A DNA stretch of 64,000 nt. It comes from Heterostelium album PN500 (taxonomy: Eukaryota; Evosea; Eumycetozoa; Acytosteliales; Acytosteliaceae). This document shows positions 42,153 to 55,400 of the stretch, one piece after another (within the stretch, counting starts at the first letter, position 1; each line of letters begins with the position of its first letter). The position numbers and the translations under genes are program-made. Below the pieces are notes generated by a model. That model saw only the letters and a program-made list of their open reading frames with translations. It was not told the DNA's origin and searched no databases. Where the stretch lies: NCBI RefSeq assembly GCF_000004825.1, contig NW_008805078.1, positions 1,144,069-1,208,068 on the forward strand, written 5' to 3'.

Positions 42153-43692
42153 ATGGAAATAATTAATAAAGATAATTTGTTTGTTAATCTATCACATTTA
42201 CTATTAAAGAAAATCATTTCAAATTTAGATGAAATAGCAGAGCGAATTATATTTACACTTGTTTGTAAAAGATGGTTTCGAGAGAGGAATAGTTATTTAT
42301 TTTTTAATAATCTATTTGATAAGAGTTTCGATGATGATTATATGTTGACAAGGTTACAATCATACCAATCAATATTAAAGTTAGAGTATAAAGAAGAACT
42401 ATTCCTCGTTGAAGAAGCAACACAAAACTCATATCAAATTACACCAAGTATGTTAGTTAACATCTACAAATAACAATCATTAATACTACAGAATACTAAT
42501 AAACTTTTATTTGATCAAAAACAAAGATGAAATTTTAGAGACAGATAATTTTTTCGAATTTAAATATCTAACTGTTAAATTAAATCAATATGATATTTCA
42601 AAGTTAAAAGATCGACTTGAGTTATCGAATATAACATATTTACGTCTACCACCGACTACTCCTCGACTGTCAGCCGGAAGTTTACCTGAGAATCTAGAGA
42701 ACTTGATGCTTAGTGACTATGGTTATCTATTGGAGTTTGGTGATCTTCCAGTTTCGCTGAAAGTATTGTCGCTATATAATTATAATCGTACACTTGTAAA
42801 TGGATCACTCCCACCTAGACTCAAACGATTGCGATTGATTCAATGCTATAACAATTGTGATTTACAATTGAATACGATCAGCCAAGATGTTTTTACATCG
42901 ACATTGACATCGATTGAAAACAGCCCATATCAATGGATCAAGTATTTTAAGTACCTACCACTGCTGGAATCATTTTCATCGGATGGCGATATTCCATCGG
43001 GTTTTTTGGAGCCTGGCGACTTCCCTGACACTCTTACAAGGTTGAAACTACAAAGCTATAAATCATATATCCGACCAGGAGTAATACCATCGTCAATCAA
43101 ACACTTAACACTCAATAGCTATTGTTGGAATCCATTACAAGATTCAATACCAAAGGATGCACATTATGAACATCTTTGTGTTTTCGACTCACCCGCTATC
43201 GAACCAAATCAGCTGCCACTCAATATTAAAAGTCTAGAAATGTTAAGGTACGATCAACCGATAGTACCAGGAAGTTTACCACTGGGAATCGAAACTTTGT
43301 CACTTCCAAGAATTAGCCCAAACTATATCATTGAGGGTGTGATACCTTCCACAACCAAATCACTTTATCTGTTTACGAATATGGTGGGTATAACTAGAAA
43401 CACTCAGCGATTAGACTCAAGATCAATTCCAAATTCAGTTGAAAATCTTTATCTAGGCGATGGTTACACTGAATTCGATTCTAAATTACTACCAGATTCA
43501 ATTAGAACCTTAAAATTAAGAGCAAAAGATATCTTTAGAAATGGTATTGATTCATTTAAACCATCGATCACTTGTCTACAGGTTGGTAGCTATACTAAAC
43601 TCAATCGTATCGATAATAATAATTTCATTGCTCATACACCTGGTGGTATATTTTTTGTAAACTCTAAAGATATAATTGATATGTTGGATTGA
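42153..43692 (+). CDS. F-box/FNIP-repeat protein, copy 2
   Basis: Two exons, 42153-42447 and 42527-43692, give 486 aa. It is collinear with copy 1 from the F-box (NLSHLLLKKIISNLDE) through the repeats (PRLSAGSLPENLENLML, FGDLPVSLKVLSLYNYN) to the tail (IDNNNFIAHTPGG). Both genes share the intron donor context ACACCAA|GTATGT. Variable positions concentrate in the repeats, as expected if the recognition surface diverges. Confidence 0.82.
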
Positions 43693-44105
43693 ATATAATA
43701 GAAACTTTTAATGTAATAAAAAAGATTATTTTTGATGTTAAAATAGAGATTGTTGTTAATATTGTATTGATTTTCATTGAACTATGTTGTCAGATAACAA
43801 TAATTTAAAAATGATTAATGCCTTCATGATAATAATCAAAATATTGAATTAAAGAGAACTTTTTGAAATGATTGAAACCTTATTAATTATTATCTTTCGT
43901 ATTTGATTATTTATAATCAATTAACTAACTAATTAACTAAGTAATGCTAACTTTTGATTTTATTGCAAGGTCCTTTTTAGGAAGACAAAAAAAAAAAAGT
44001 TTTTGAAGTTCAAAAAAAATTAAGTTTTAAATTATTTTTTCTGATTAAATCAATCAATCAGTTAATAATCAACTATATTAGTTAACTATTAATAATTATT
44101 AAATA
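43693..44105. other. Intergenic region
   Basis: About 410 bp of AT-rich DNA. No coding sequence; TTAACTA/TAATTAACT short repeats just before EMC1. Confidence 0.4.
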
Positions 44106-47100
44106 ATGATAGTCAGTAAAAAGATATCAATACTATTTTTATCACTGATATCAATATCTTTGGTATATTCTATATATCCAGAAGAGATTGGTGTAAAAGA
44201 TTGGTAAATATAACATATATATTGATTGATTAATATAGATTCTATTTGTTATACTAACTAAAGATTATTTATTATTATTAATTATTATTATTATTATTAT
44301 TATTATCATATATTTAAAGGAGAATTAAAAATATAGGTTTAGTAGAAAGATCAATTATATACGATAAAGATGTTAAACCAACTATACTTGTACAGTCATC
44401 TGTACCTTCATTAGATAACTATCATAACAATTACCTATTGTCTTTATTGAATTTAAATGATGGTTCTATAAGTATGTTTGTTTGTTTTAATAAATCAATT
44501 GATTTATATAGAGATTATAGTTACATTACTAATTAACTATTATTTATTTAGTTTGGAGACAATTATTACCAAGACAAGAACATTCTTTTGAATCTATTAT
44601 TAGTATATCAAATTCACGTATGTATATATATCTATAAGATAGATTATATTAGGTAGAGTTGTTTATTAATTATATATATATATTTTTTTTTAGAAATTGT
44701 TACATTATCAAATGCAAATAAATTAAGACTTTGGAATAGATTGAGTGGATCTGTAGTTTGGTCAACTTCATTGACAAATACCGATGCCTCCAATGAGATG
44801 TGTAGTCGTGTCGTTCAGGTGTCAGAGAATGAATTGATGGTAATTTGCGAATCGATGATACATACAGTCAGTGTAAAGTCTGGAATGCTTACAAAGTCAT
44901 CGCCGATCACCGATTCTCAGTCGGTGACCGTCATCGACAACCACAACCGTTTCAACTATGATAAGAATACATTCAATGGTCTGCCATTGCCTGGTAACAC
45001 TGGTGGTGTCAGTAACAGCAACAATCAGCTAACAGGTTCGTTCTTAAAGGTTAGCAGCAGCAGTGAATCCAACAAGAAACTGGTGGTCATTGCTAATTCC
45101 AACACTCTCTACTTTGGCAGCGAGAAACAATCGTTGGAATCATTCAAGGTTGAAGGTGCCTATTTTATCGAGTTGTTGGCTGCCTATGATGATGCTGGTC
45201 AGTTTGCCATCAGGGTGAATGAGAAGTTCATTCATATCTACCAGTTTGCGGACGATGGAAAGTCGTTGGCACTCGTCAAGAAGTTGGAGCATGTCGGTGG
45301 TGTCGCCGCTGCCAGTGGATCCAAGTCGGCCGACTACATCGTCAAAGAGGAGAGTGGCTCCGATGCTGCGTTTATCATATCCGGTAGATTTGCTACCAAA
45401 CTGACAGAGAAATCCAATGGACGTCCAGTTTATTTGATTACCAGTGGTGGTGGATACTCGGTTGTCGTCACCAAAGACTGGACACTGACAGTGTATCTAC
45501 GTGACCAACTCCTCTGGCAAAGAGAGGAATCGTTGGCTGCCATCCTACAGACAGAGATAACGGATTCACTGCCGTCGAATATCGGAAAGTTGTCGCAGTT
45601 GGAATACGAATTCACAGAGTCGTCGAGCGATAATTTCATGTCGCACCTGACCAGAAGATTGTGGGCACAGTTGAACTCTGTAGTTGGAAAGTCGTTGGGT
45701 GTTGCTGTCGATGATCAAGCTGCCGCCGGTGTTCATGGAGTTGAACACGCTTGGTCCGAGGAATTCAACAAGCTTGTCATTGTCAGTACTGCTGCCGGTA
45801 AGATTCACTGTTTGTCGTCGAGCGACCGTGGTTTCATCTCGTGGTCAATCTTCTACCCAGAGTACAATGGTGAATCGCTACGTCTTTACATCAGTGGAAG
45901 ACAGCCAGATATCAAAGCGATCGTTGTCTATTCGACTGGTCGAGACGGCGCCGTGTCGAACATCGTCAGCACCGTCAACATCAACAAGGGTGTAGAAGTG
46001 GCCAGTAAGATTATCAATCAGAGAATCTTGCACTCCAGTATCATCCCATTGGCAAGCGATAAATCTGGCAACGACAGTAGCGTTGAACATTTGTTTATGG
46101 CTGCTCTCGACTATCCTGCCGGACACCCACCAAGCGTTATGATTCACCCATGGACTGGATCGGCACGTGCCAACTGGGAGTCATTCAAATCCATTCACTT
46201 TTACATTGCCGACAGAGATCGAAGTGTTGTTCGTGGCTACTCGATCGAGTCGATGGCTGGACAAGGTCAGTTGAAATCACATCTCGATTGGAATCTCAAC
46301 TTTGGATCGCAACAAAAGATCGTAGCGATCGGCGCAAGCAATCCACACGAAGTCATTGGAACACCAGCTATCATCTTGGGTAACCGTGATCTTCTCCCGA
46401 AATACATCAATCGTAATCTCATCTCTATAGCAACTGTCGACGCCAAGACATCGATGCTCACCATGCACCTCGTTGATTCCATCACCGGTGAAATCATCAA
46501 AACATTCCTCCACCAAAACGTCGGTGGTAAAATCTCGATTGTCCACATTGAAAACTCGGTTATCTATTCCTATTTCGATATTACCATTCAAAAACAATTC
46601 ATAACTTCAATCGATCTTTTTGAAGATGGTGTAAATTGGAACAAGTAAGTAATGAAAATATTAAATACTATATATTGATTTCTATTTATTTACTAATTAC
46701 AAATTATTATATTCAAAATAATAATAATAGACAAGTTTTCTCATCATATGACTCCAATAGAAATATTATTATTAAACAAAAGAGTTTTGTATTCCCATCG
46801 CATATTCAGACATTGTCGGAATCGGTATCGAGTAAAGGTATTACATCCAAGTTTATTTTGGTAGGAACAATCTCTGGACAGGTATTACCGATTGAAAAGA
46901 AATGGATCGATGCACGTCGTCCATATCCATCAGAGGCAACTCCATTCGATCAAGAAGAAGGTTTAATTCCATACCATCCAAATTTGAATTTCCCACCTTA
47001 CCTTTATATTACTTATAATACAACTGTAAGTTTTAATAATAATATAAATCCATTTATTACAACATTAAATAGATCGTATTAACATTTGTCATTTCAATAT

Positions 47101-47342
47101 AACAGATTCCATTATTAAATTCAATGACAACAGCAGGAACTGGAAAGGAATCAACCTCAATAATTGTATCGACAGGTATTGATTTCTTTGTTGCACTGAT
47201 TGCACCATCCAGCGGTTACGATGTTCTCAGTCATAATTTCAATCATTTCGCTTTGATCTCTACTTCCATGTTGTTGGCAGCATTAACATATATTACAAGA
47301 ATGTTGAGAAAGAATAAGATATTGAATAGAAAATGGAAATAA
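44106..47342 (+). CDS. emc1: ER membrane protein complex subunit 1
   Basis: Six exons, 44106-44203, 44320-44471, 44552-44617, 44694-46644, 46731-47025 and 47106-47342, give 932 aa with all phases correct. A signal peptide (ISILFLSLISISLVYS) precedes a PQQ-like beta-propeller lumenal domain (LRLWNRLSGSVVWSTSL). The DUF1620-type region contains the family signature KKWIDARRPYPSEA, and the C-terminus has one membrane helix and a basic tail (ILNRKWK). EMC1 is the large lumenal subunit of the EMC insertase for multi-pass and tail-anchored proteins. The large fourth exon is richer in G+C than the small flanking exons. Confidence 0.93.
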
Positions 47343-47473
47343 ATAAATAAATTATATATAATTAGTTAGATATGAATAAAAATAAAAAAAGCAAACAATA
47401 AAAAAAGATAGAATTATTAATTATTGTTATTTTATTTTTGAGATTATTTGACCTATACATTATCATCCCATGT

Positions 47474-48319
47474 TTAAGAGAAAGCTGATCCCCATTTTGC
47501 TTTCTTTTGTTGATTAGAGTTATTGTTGTTGTTATTGTTTAGACTACTGCTACCTCTTGAACCTTTGTGTGAAACAGAATTCCTACTCTCGACATCTTGT
47601 TGTGAAGATTTAGTATATGGTTGATATCGTTGTGGTGTTGAGATGTTTGATGATCCGTTGATTGCCGATGTTACACTCTTGAAATTCTTATGATAGTTGG
47701 TGACCGATTGTTTCTTCTGATCGACACTTAACATAGTATCAAGTTTATTCTTTGTAAGAGAGTCTGGTGTTTGATTCTTTTTATCATCTGATGATTCTGA
47801 TTTCTTATTATTACTGTTTTTGTTGTTGCTATTTGTTTTTGATGATTTATCTTTTTTATCTAATATATCAAATGGTGAATAACTTTGTTTTAACAGAGGA
47901 TTGATCAATTGATTCGTAGAAGGAGTATCGATTTGAAGGTATTTATCTAGTTTCTCATTGCTATTATCTTCATTGTAGTCTTTTAGATAGTTTGAAGTTG
48001 ATAACCATGAACCAATTAGATCTGAAACATCTGATTTTAATGTTACAATAGCAATTTCTTCATTCTTTTTATTAGATTTTTCTTTTTCTTCTATACTTTT
48101 ATTATTATTATCATTATTATTGTTGTTGCTATGATTACTACTACTACTATTATTGTTATTATCTATATTTTCATTTTTAATTTCGTTTATGTTACAATTT
48201 ATATTATTTGAATCAATCATCGTATTATTATTAATATTATTCTTTTTTTTATTCTTTTTCTTCTTTTTTGAAGTTGGTGTGTTGTTTACAACACTCACAT
48301 CATTAATAATTTCTTTCAT
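47474..48319 (-). CDS. Low-complexity Asn/Lys/Ser-rich protein
   Basis: A single exon of 281 aa. A lysine-rich patch near the start (SKKKKKNKKKNN) could be a nuclear or nucleolar signal. A short conserved-looking core (VTLKSDVSDLIGSWLSTSNY, then QSYSPFDIL) lies between Asn- and Ser-rich tracts, and the C-terminus is KKAKWGSAFS. It converges with EMC1. No family was recognised. Confidence 0.55.
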   Translation of the reverse strand: MKEIINDVSVVNNTPTSKKKKKNKKKNNINNNTMIDSNNINCNINEIKNENIDNNNNSSSSNHSNNNNNDNNNKSIEEKEKSNKKNEEIAIVTLKSDVSDLIGSWLSTSNYLKDYNEDNSNEKLDKYLQIDTPSTNQLINPLLKQSYSPFDILDKKDKSSKTNSNNKNSNNKKSESSDDKKNQTPDSLTKNKLDTMLSVDQKKQSVTNYHKNFKSVTSAINGSSNISTPQRYQPYTKSSQQDVESRNSVSHKGSRGSSSLNNNNNNNSNQQKKAKWGSAFS

Positions 48320-48980
48320 TCTTTGTCGTTGTTTATTATTTAAATATTTATGAGATAATTAATATGAAACGAGTGGTTTTTATTGATTTCTGCCAAAAAA
48401 TTTGTTTACAAATAAAATTTTTTATTATTAAAATATGAAAAAACTATTTTATATATCTATTGTAGATGTCTGGACATTGACCAAGTGTGATTCTTGTGGA
48501 TGTTTTTGTGGTTGAGTAAAGTTTATTAAATTGGGATATCTTCTTTAAATTTGCTGAGTTGGTATTTCAAGTGGTACTAAGTTCAATGTTCTCTTAGTTC
48601 TCACATTGACAGAGACTGAACTCAACTATAAAAAAAAAAACATTAGTAAAATAAAATAAATCACAAATAATTGAATATTTACCTTGGACTCTCTTATAAC
48701 CGTGGCGATTAGATATGATAAGACGAAAAATTCACAGTTACATTGATATTTATTTTATTGTACCAATGTTATAGTCAATCTACAACAAATACTAGATTAA
48801 AGCTAGAAAAGAATCACTTCATTGATCTTTCACACCTACGATCGATGACAATAGTAGTAGATCAATCACCACACAAAAGTAATAATCATTCATTTTTTTT
48901 TTTTAATTGTTTGCAACCAAAAAAAAATACCAATAATCAATAATTTAATTTAATATTTATTTGCACATTTTTTTTAAGTA
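48320..48980. other. Intergenic region with a protein-like stretch
   Basis: Most is AT-rich, but 48440-48720 is compositionally balanced. The minus strand there shows an intron-like gap (GTAAAT donor at about 48682, TAG acceptor at about 48628) between RHGYKRVQ and LSSVSVNVRTKRTLNLVP. No complete reading frame with a start could be built, so no gene is called. Confidence 0.3.
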
Positions 48981-49760
48981 ATGAACAATCACAATAATAA
49001 TAACAATAAAAAGAACTTGATTATTGGTTTCACTGGAAGTGTTGCAACCATCAAATATAATCAATTAATTGAACAATTACTTCCTTATTTTAATGTAAAT
49101 TAAATTGTTGTTACATATGTTTATAAATATAAAGTTTATATTAATTTATTGACAAAAACAAAAATAGATAAAAGTAATTCTTACAAATAATGCTTTGCAT
49201 TTCTGTAAGGATATTAAACAAGATTCGACATACAGTGTACATACAGATTCAGATGAATGGTCATCTTGGTCAAAGAGAGACGACCCAGTATTACACATTG
49301 AACTTAGAAAGTGGGCAGATTCAATGTTGATTGCTCCTCTATCTGCAAATACACTTGCTAAGATTGCAAATGGAATGGCTGATAATTTATTAGTATGTAA
49401 ACACTTTGTTTTGTTATGTTATATTTATTATTATAACTATTATTAATTTTGTTTGATTGATGAACAAATGAAATGAAATGAAATCAACAATATAATTAGA
49501 CATCTGTAGTTAGAGCATGGGATTACAAGACAAAGGAATTGATATTGGCACCTGCTATGAACACGATGATGTGGGAGAATCCATTCACAGAGCAACATTT
49601 GAATACAATGAAATCAATCTCTGTAAGAGTAAACATTATACCACCAATCTCAAAACTATTGATCTGTGGAGACACTGGAATAGGTGCAATGGAAGAGGTA
49701 TCAAAGATAGTAGAAATAACAAAGAATATTCATTTAAAACAACATATTCATTATGATTAA
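48981..49760 (+). CDS. ppcdc: Phosphopantothenoylcysteine decarboxylase
   Basis: Three exons, 48981-49094, 49168-49392 and 49500-49760, give 199 aa. The HFCD flavoprotein marks are IIGFTGSVATIK at the start, the active-site His region (DPVLHIELRKWADSMLIAPL), SANTLAKIANGMADNLL, and the substrate-recognition PAMNTMMWENP. It decarboxylates phosphopantothenoylcysteine to phosphopantetheine in coenzyme A synthesis, using FMN. Length is normal for the eukaryotic enzyme. Confidence 0.93.
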
Positions 49761-50088
49761 TTAATCAATCATATGTGTGAACTTCATACCATCCATTCTT
49801 GTACAGCTATCATACAAGTTTTCACAAAGATATAAAAAACTTTACATATCTATCTAACTATATATATTTTAATAAAAACTTTTTGTACATATGTATTTAA
49901 CAACAAATTAATAATAAAAAAACAAAGATGTTATATAATATAATGTCTCTTATTTTAGTATTACAAAGTTTATTGTTGTTATTGTTATAAAACGTTGTTG
50001 AACCAAAAAAGGTTATTTAAAAATATATACAATTTGATAACTAACGCCGTTATCTATTAATCTTAATTCTATATGATCATATAAAAGC
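49761..50088. other. Convergent 3' regions
   Basis: About 330 bp between PPCDC and CDK8, AT-rich, with AATAAA-type signals (about 49871 and 49911). Nothing else seen. Confidence 0.4.
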
Positions 50089-51681
50089 TTATTCATCTGA
50101 ATCTTTCTTTTTCTTTTGTTGTTGTCTTGTTGGGTATAATATCTTTCCAACACTGCTACCAAATGAACTGTATTTATATAGTTAATAATTAAAGTTATTA
50201 ATATTTTAATTTATATTTTGTTTTAATTATTATTATTATTATTAACTTACTTGGCACTTGGTATTGGTGCTTCTTTAAAATAAGGATGATCCAATGCTTC
50301 CTGTGCAGAGATTCTCTTTGATGGATCGTATTGTATCATTTTCATCAATAAATCAAATGCTAAACTAGATTCTTCAATTCCTAAACACTTTGCCAATGTA
50401 TTGGTGTATGGCTCACAGTTGGCAATCTTTTTCCACTCTGGTAGATGCTTGGCGTCTGGCCACATCTCGAGTGTCGGCTTACCCAGTACTCTCATAATCT
50501 TCTCGACCTGGTCATCTTGAAACAACGATGGTATCTTTGGATCCTTCTCACGTCCAGGAAACAAAGGTTTAGTTGTTATTAACTCTGCGAAAATACATCC
50601 AATTGCCCAAATATCTATATTATTATTATTATTATTTTAAAAATGATATTAAAATATTATAAAGTTTTAACTAACTAACTAACTAACTAAATAACTAGTT
50701 ATAATTATTATTACTTACCAACTGCACTAGTATAATGTTTTGAACCAAGTAACAGCTCTGGAGATCTATACCAAATGGTTACGACTACACCGTTTTCGTG
50801 TAGCGGTCTGAGTGGCGATTGAAAGATACGCGCCAGACCGAAATCACCGATCTTCACGGTGCCATACTCTTTGCCTTCACCCATGACCAAGATATTCGAT
50901 GGTTTCAAATCACGGTGAATCACCCAATTGCTGTGTAAATAGTGAATGCCATTGAGAATTTGCCAGACCAACGATTTAATGGTGTGGTCTGGACAAGGCG
51001 TCGATGGATGATCTCTATGGAATTTGATAATACCAAACAAATCAAACTCTGCATAATCGAAAACTAGATTCAATGATTTATCTTTTGGATTCAAACATAT
51101 ATCTTGTAATTTAATTATATTTTCATGTGATAATTCTTTTAATAACTAGATAATCATTATTTATATTTAATATTTGATCAAAGTAAAATATCTATCACAT
51201 CTGTATACAGATAATCTATAATACATACACCAATTTCACGACATGCAGTCAGTGATAAACCTTCACCTTCTTTTGTACTTCTGAATTTCTTGATTGCAAC
51301 TCTCATGTTGTGTCTTTTCTTATCGTCTGCTTTATACACCATACCATAGGTACCCGAACCCACTTCATAACTAAATGTATACTTTTCACTTACATCAACT
51401 CTAGATGTAGATGTAAGAACAATTGGATGATGAGAATGGTGTGAATGTTGTTGTTGCTGTTGCTGTTGTTGCATTTGTTGATGCTGTTGTTGTTGTTGTT
51501 GCATTTGTAAATGATGTTGCTGCTGCTGTTGTTGCATAGGATAATGCTGTTGCTGTTGTATATGATGATGTTGTTGTTGTATATGTTGTTGATGCTGCTG
51601 ATGCTGCTGCTGATGATGATGCTGCTGTTGCTGATGCTGCTGCTGATGTTGATATTGCTGTTGCTGATGATACCCACTCAT
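50089..51681 (-). CDS. cdk8: Cyclin-dependent kinase 8
   Basis: Four exons, 51681-51229, 51145-50719, 50614-50251 and 50167-50089, give 440 aa. A Gln/His-rich head of about 95 residues, coded by mixed CAA/CAG, precedes the kinase domain: [17 protein letters not shown], the CDK8-type C-helix [37 protein letters not shown], and [16 protein letters not shown]. The long [14 protein letters not shown] insert and [20 protein letters not shown] are typical of CDK8. CDK8 with cyclin C is the kinase module of Mediator. The metal-binding motif is the ordinary DFG, where animal CDK8 has DMG. The C-terminus has a short Gln/Lys/Asp tail. Confidence 0.92.
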
Positions 51682-51772
51682 ACTTCCAAATGTTAAACGT
51701 TATTAAAACTTCAGTGAAATAAACAAACTTCCAAACTATTACTACTACTACTACTACTACTACTACTAACTA

Positions 51773-51821
<49 letters not shown>

Positions 51822-52409
51822 TGTAAGATCTTCTTCTTCTTATAAATTTTAATTATTATTATTATTAGATTATAAATAAATAATAATAATAATAATTAAT
51901 GATGATGACAATGATTGTCTTTGATATTGAAATGTTAGAAAAAGAAGAAGAAGAAGAAGAAGAAGAAGTCAAAGTAAATTGCTGACCATCCGACAATCGC
52001 AATCCCTAACTTTGGAAATCTGAAATTTTAATAACGTTATTAATTTAATTTAAAATTAAATTTTGGATCACTCACCAACTTATGTTGTGTTTTTTCAAAT
52101 TTTTAAATTAATTTGAAAAAAGTGACCGTTTAAAATGTTCCCTCCAAAATTATTAGTTTTTTTTTTATTCATACATGCATCTGATTAAACTTAACTGTGA
52201 CTTGATTTGATTAATTGTTATCTTTTTTTTTAGATAAATATTTCTCCCTTGCAAAAAAAATAAATTAAGTTTTATTTTATTTATTTATTATTTAATAATA
52301 AAAAGTTAAATCTTTTATATAAGAATATTAAGATTAACTTTTGAATTTTGTATAGATTAAAATAATAATAATAATAGTATTATAATTATAAAGTTAATAA
52401 TAAATAAAA
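51682..52409. other. Divergent promoter region with triplet repeats
   Basis: It holds a CTA/TAC triplet tract (about 51737-51822, interrupted by AACTAACT), a GAA tract (about 51943-51968) and the 15-mer GTTCCCTCCAAAATT at 52137-52151, also present upstream of APC6. No gene was seen. Confidence 0.55.
51737..51822. repeat. CTA/TAC trinucleotide microsatellite
   Basis: About 28 ACT units with one AACTAACT interruption, lying in the 5' flank of CDK8. Confidence 0.9.
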
Positions 52410-55400
52410 ATGGCAGATAAACAAAGAATCAAGTATTTAGAGGATGAAGTTGAGGTCCTCACAAAACAGAAACGGTCGAAACAAACTCAACTCGATCAAC
52501 TAACTAAATCTTTGGAACAATCAAATAATGATTTAACAAAGATAACTGCTGATAATATTAAATTAAAGCAATCAGTATGTTTTATTTGTCGAAAATAATA
52601 TCTAATTAATTTAGAAAATTAATTTTTTATTCTAACTTTTTTAATTTTTTTTTAATATTTTCTTTAAGCTTACAACATTAGAAGAGAAAGAAAAAAAGAA
52701 TAATGAAACTATTAAGACATTGAGAACCGATTTAAAGACTGCAATGGAAAAGGCAGGTCCTCCAACCAGTGGAATACCAATTCCAAGTCATAGATCTGGT
52801 ATTGCCGCTCGATCGGCAGGAACTTCACACCTAAACTCTACAACCCCTGCTTCCGCCGGTGCCACCGGAAGTTCAACTGTCAGCTCTGAACAAATTCAAA
52901 TTCTCAAACTACAGATTGATTATTATGAAAAGGAAAGAAAAACAATTCAGTTTGACAAAGAGAATTTAAATACAAAATATAAAGAGCAAGAGGTTTGTTA
53001 TTTAAAAATTAATATTTATTAACTTTGTTTTTATTTATTGACTTTTTATTTCTTTCTATTAGAAACAACTCAAAATATCAGAATGTAATGTTGAACAATT
53101 ACGTATTAATATAAAAAAGTTGGAACAAGAAAAGAATGCACTGGAGGTTGAAAATGCAGAGTTGAAGGAAATTGAGAACAATCTAAAGCTTAGCCTTCAA
53201 GAGCAGACGAATAGCATTGAAGAAAAGTCTAAACAGATAGATACTTTAAATGAAGAGAAACAAAAGGTAATTATTTCATTTTCTATTATTTATATGATAG
53301 TTATTAATTGTATACTAATTTATTTAATTTAATATAATATCAGTTGGAAATAGATTTAAATAATAAGATTGATTTGGTGGATAAGAATGCCATTGTCATT
53401 GAAAGTCAAGCTCAAGAGTTGAATCGAATTACGCTAAAAAATCAAGAATGCGCAAATCTCTTAAACGAGTGTGATAATGCAATAGAAAAATTGCATCACG
53501 AAAAAAACTCTTTAGAGGAAGACAACAAACAATTAACGAATGAAAACAATGATCTTAGAAATGTAAGTAAAATTAAAATTATTTTTCAAAGTGTTTACTT
53601 TTTTACTAACAAGTTAATTGATTAATTTTTTTTTTAGAATTTGGAAATGGAATCATTGGAAGTTGCTAGATTGAATAACAAGTTGACTGGTGAGAATACA
53701 GAATGGATGATGCGTAGCAATGACAAGGATGAATTGATCCAAAGGTTAAATGACGAGTTGGAAGCCAAGTCCATTGAATGTACGAAGCTTGAAGAGCAAT
53801 TGGCTACTGAAAAGAGTAAGTTTGACGATTTGACCGCAAAGTACAATGCTCTGCAAGCTGACAAGGATGAACAAGAGCGTTTGCTACGCGAAGAGATCGA
53901 AGAACTCAAGAGCCAGTTGGCCCATTTGACTTTGAAGTTGAACGAGCGTGACTCACAAGTTGCCGAGCGTGATTCCCAAGTTGCCGAGCTCCAACAGAAA
54001 CTGGTAGATGCCGATGTAAAGATGGAGGATATCACTCGTGAGATATCCGATCAACAATCACTCCTGGAGGAATCCAACTTGAAGAACCAGCAATTGGAGG
54101 AGAAAATCGTCAGTGTTGAGACATCAAAGCAAGAGAGTGAGAACCAACTCCAACAAAAGTTGGAGCAAATGGAATCCGAGTTTGCAGAGCAACGCCAAAA
54201 GTTGGAATCCGAATTGGAGGAGAGACGTGCCGCTATCCAGCAATTGGAGCAGTCGAATCAAGAGGGTGTCACTTCACTTACCAGTCAGAAGGACCAGTTG
54301 AACTCCACCATTGTGACAGTTAGAGCTGAGGCAGAGCAACTGAGGGGTGAGTGTCTGGCGCTCTCTGAAAAGATCACTCAGAGTGAATCTACTATTGCCA
54401 ACCTCAAGAAGAGTCGTAAGCAACTAAAGTCCAATATGGAGTCAAAGAGCAAAGCCATCTCACAGTTGGAGAGTGAGATCGTCGAGTTGAACCAACAACG
54501 TCAGACCTTGGAGGATCGACTGGCTGAAGCCAACCAAGCTGGCGAAGAGTTGAGCAATTCACTCTCAGAGAAGGATTCGCTCGTTTCTCAGAAAGAGCTG
54601 TTCATCTCTGACCTAAAATCAAAGATTGAGCAGTTGAAGCTTGTGGCGCTTGACAAGGAGAAGGAATTGGAGTGTGCACAATTCTCAATTGCCGAACTTG
54701 AACAGTTGTCCATCCAGAAGTCCAAGGAAATTGAATCACTCAAGATTGATATTAATGAATTGACCAGCCAATCCAATGGCATCAAGTCAGAGTATGAAGA
54801 GTTGCTTGTCAAGTTCAATGCTACTACTGGCCAGCTTGATAGTCTTCAAGAGAGATACGATCAACTCCAACTGGAAAATGAGAGACAGATTCAATTGTCA
54901 GATGAACTGAGAGAGTTGAACGAGAGTCAAGCCAGTGAGATCGAGTCACTCCAAATGTCGTCGAACGAGCGAATCGCCAAACACAAAGAGAGACATGGTG
55001 AGAATCAAAAGCAAGTCAGTGGTTTGAAATCAAAGATTTCTCAACTCTCTGAGGAGTTGGAACATTCCTCCAAGTTGCGTGACGAAGCTCAACAATCCAT
55101 TCGACCAACTCAACGAACAAACCGAGCAACTCAATAGTCAAATCGTTGACCAATCCAAGAAGATCGACCAATTATCACAGCAGTTGGAGGAGAGTGTTGC
55201 CGAATACCAATTGTTAGTTTCAAAGGTGGAGAGTAAGGATCTCGAGATCTCAGACCAACACTCCGTCATTGAATCAAAAGAGCGTGAGAATGAACGATTG
55301 AAATTGGTTGTCAATGACATTGACAGACAAAAAGTTCAATTGGATTCAGAGTTGACTGAACTCAAGACACTCTATAGCAATGCCATGTCAGAGAAGACCA

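Noticed and set aside
45219-46597. Open frames antisense to EMC1 exon 4
   Set aside because: Artefacts of a long GC-richer exon.
51390-51696. Asn/Ile/Ser- and Met/Leu-rich frames opposite or out of phase with the CDK8 head
   Set aside because: Alternative readings of the CAA/CAG tract.
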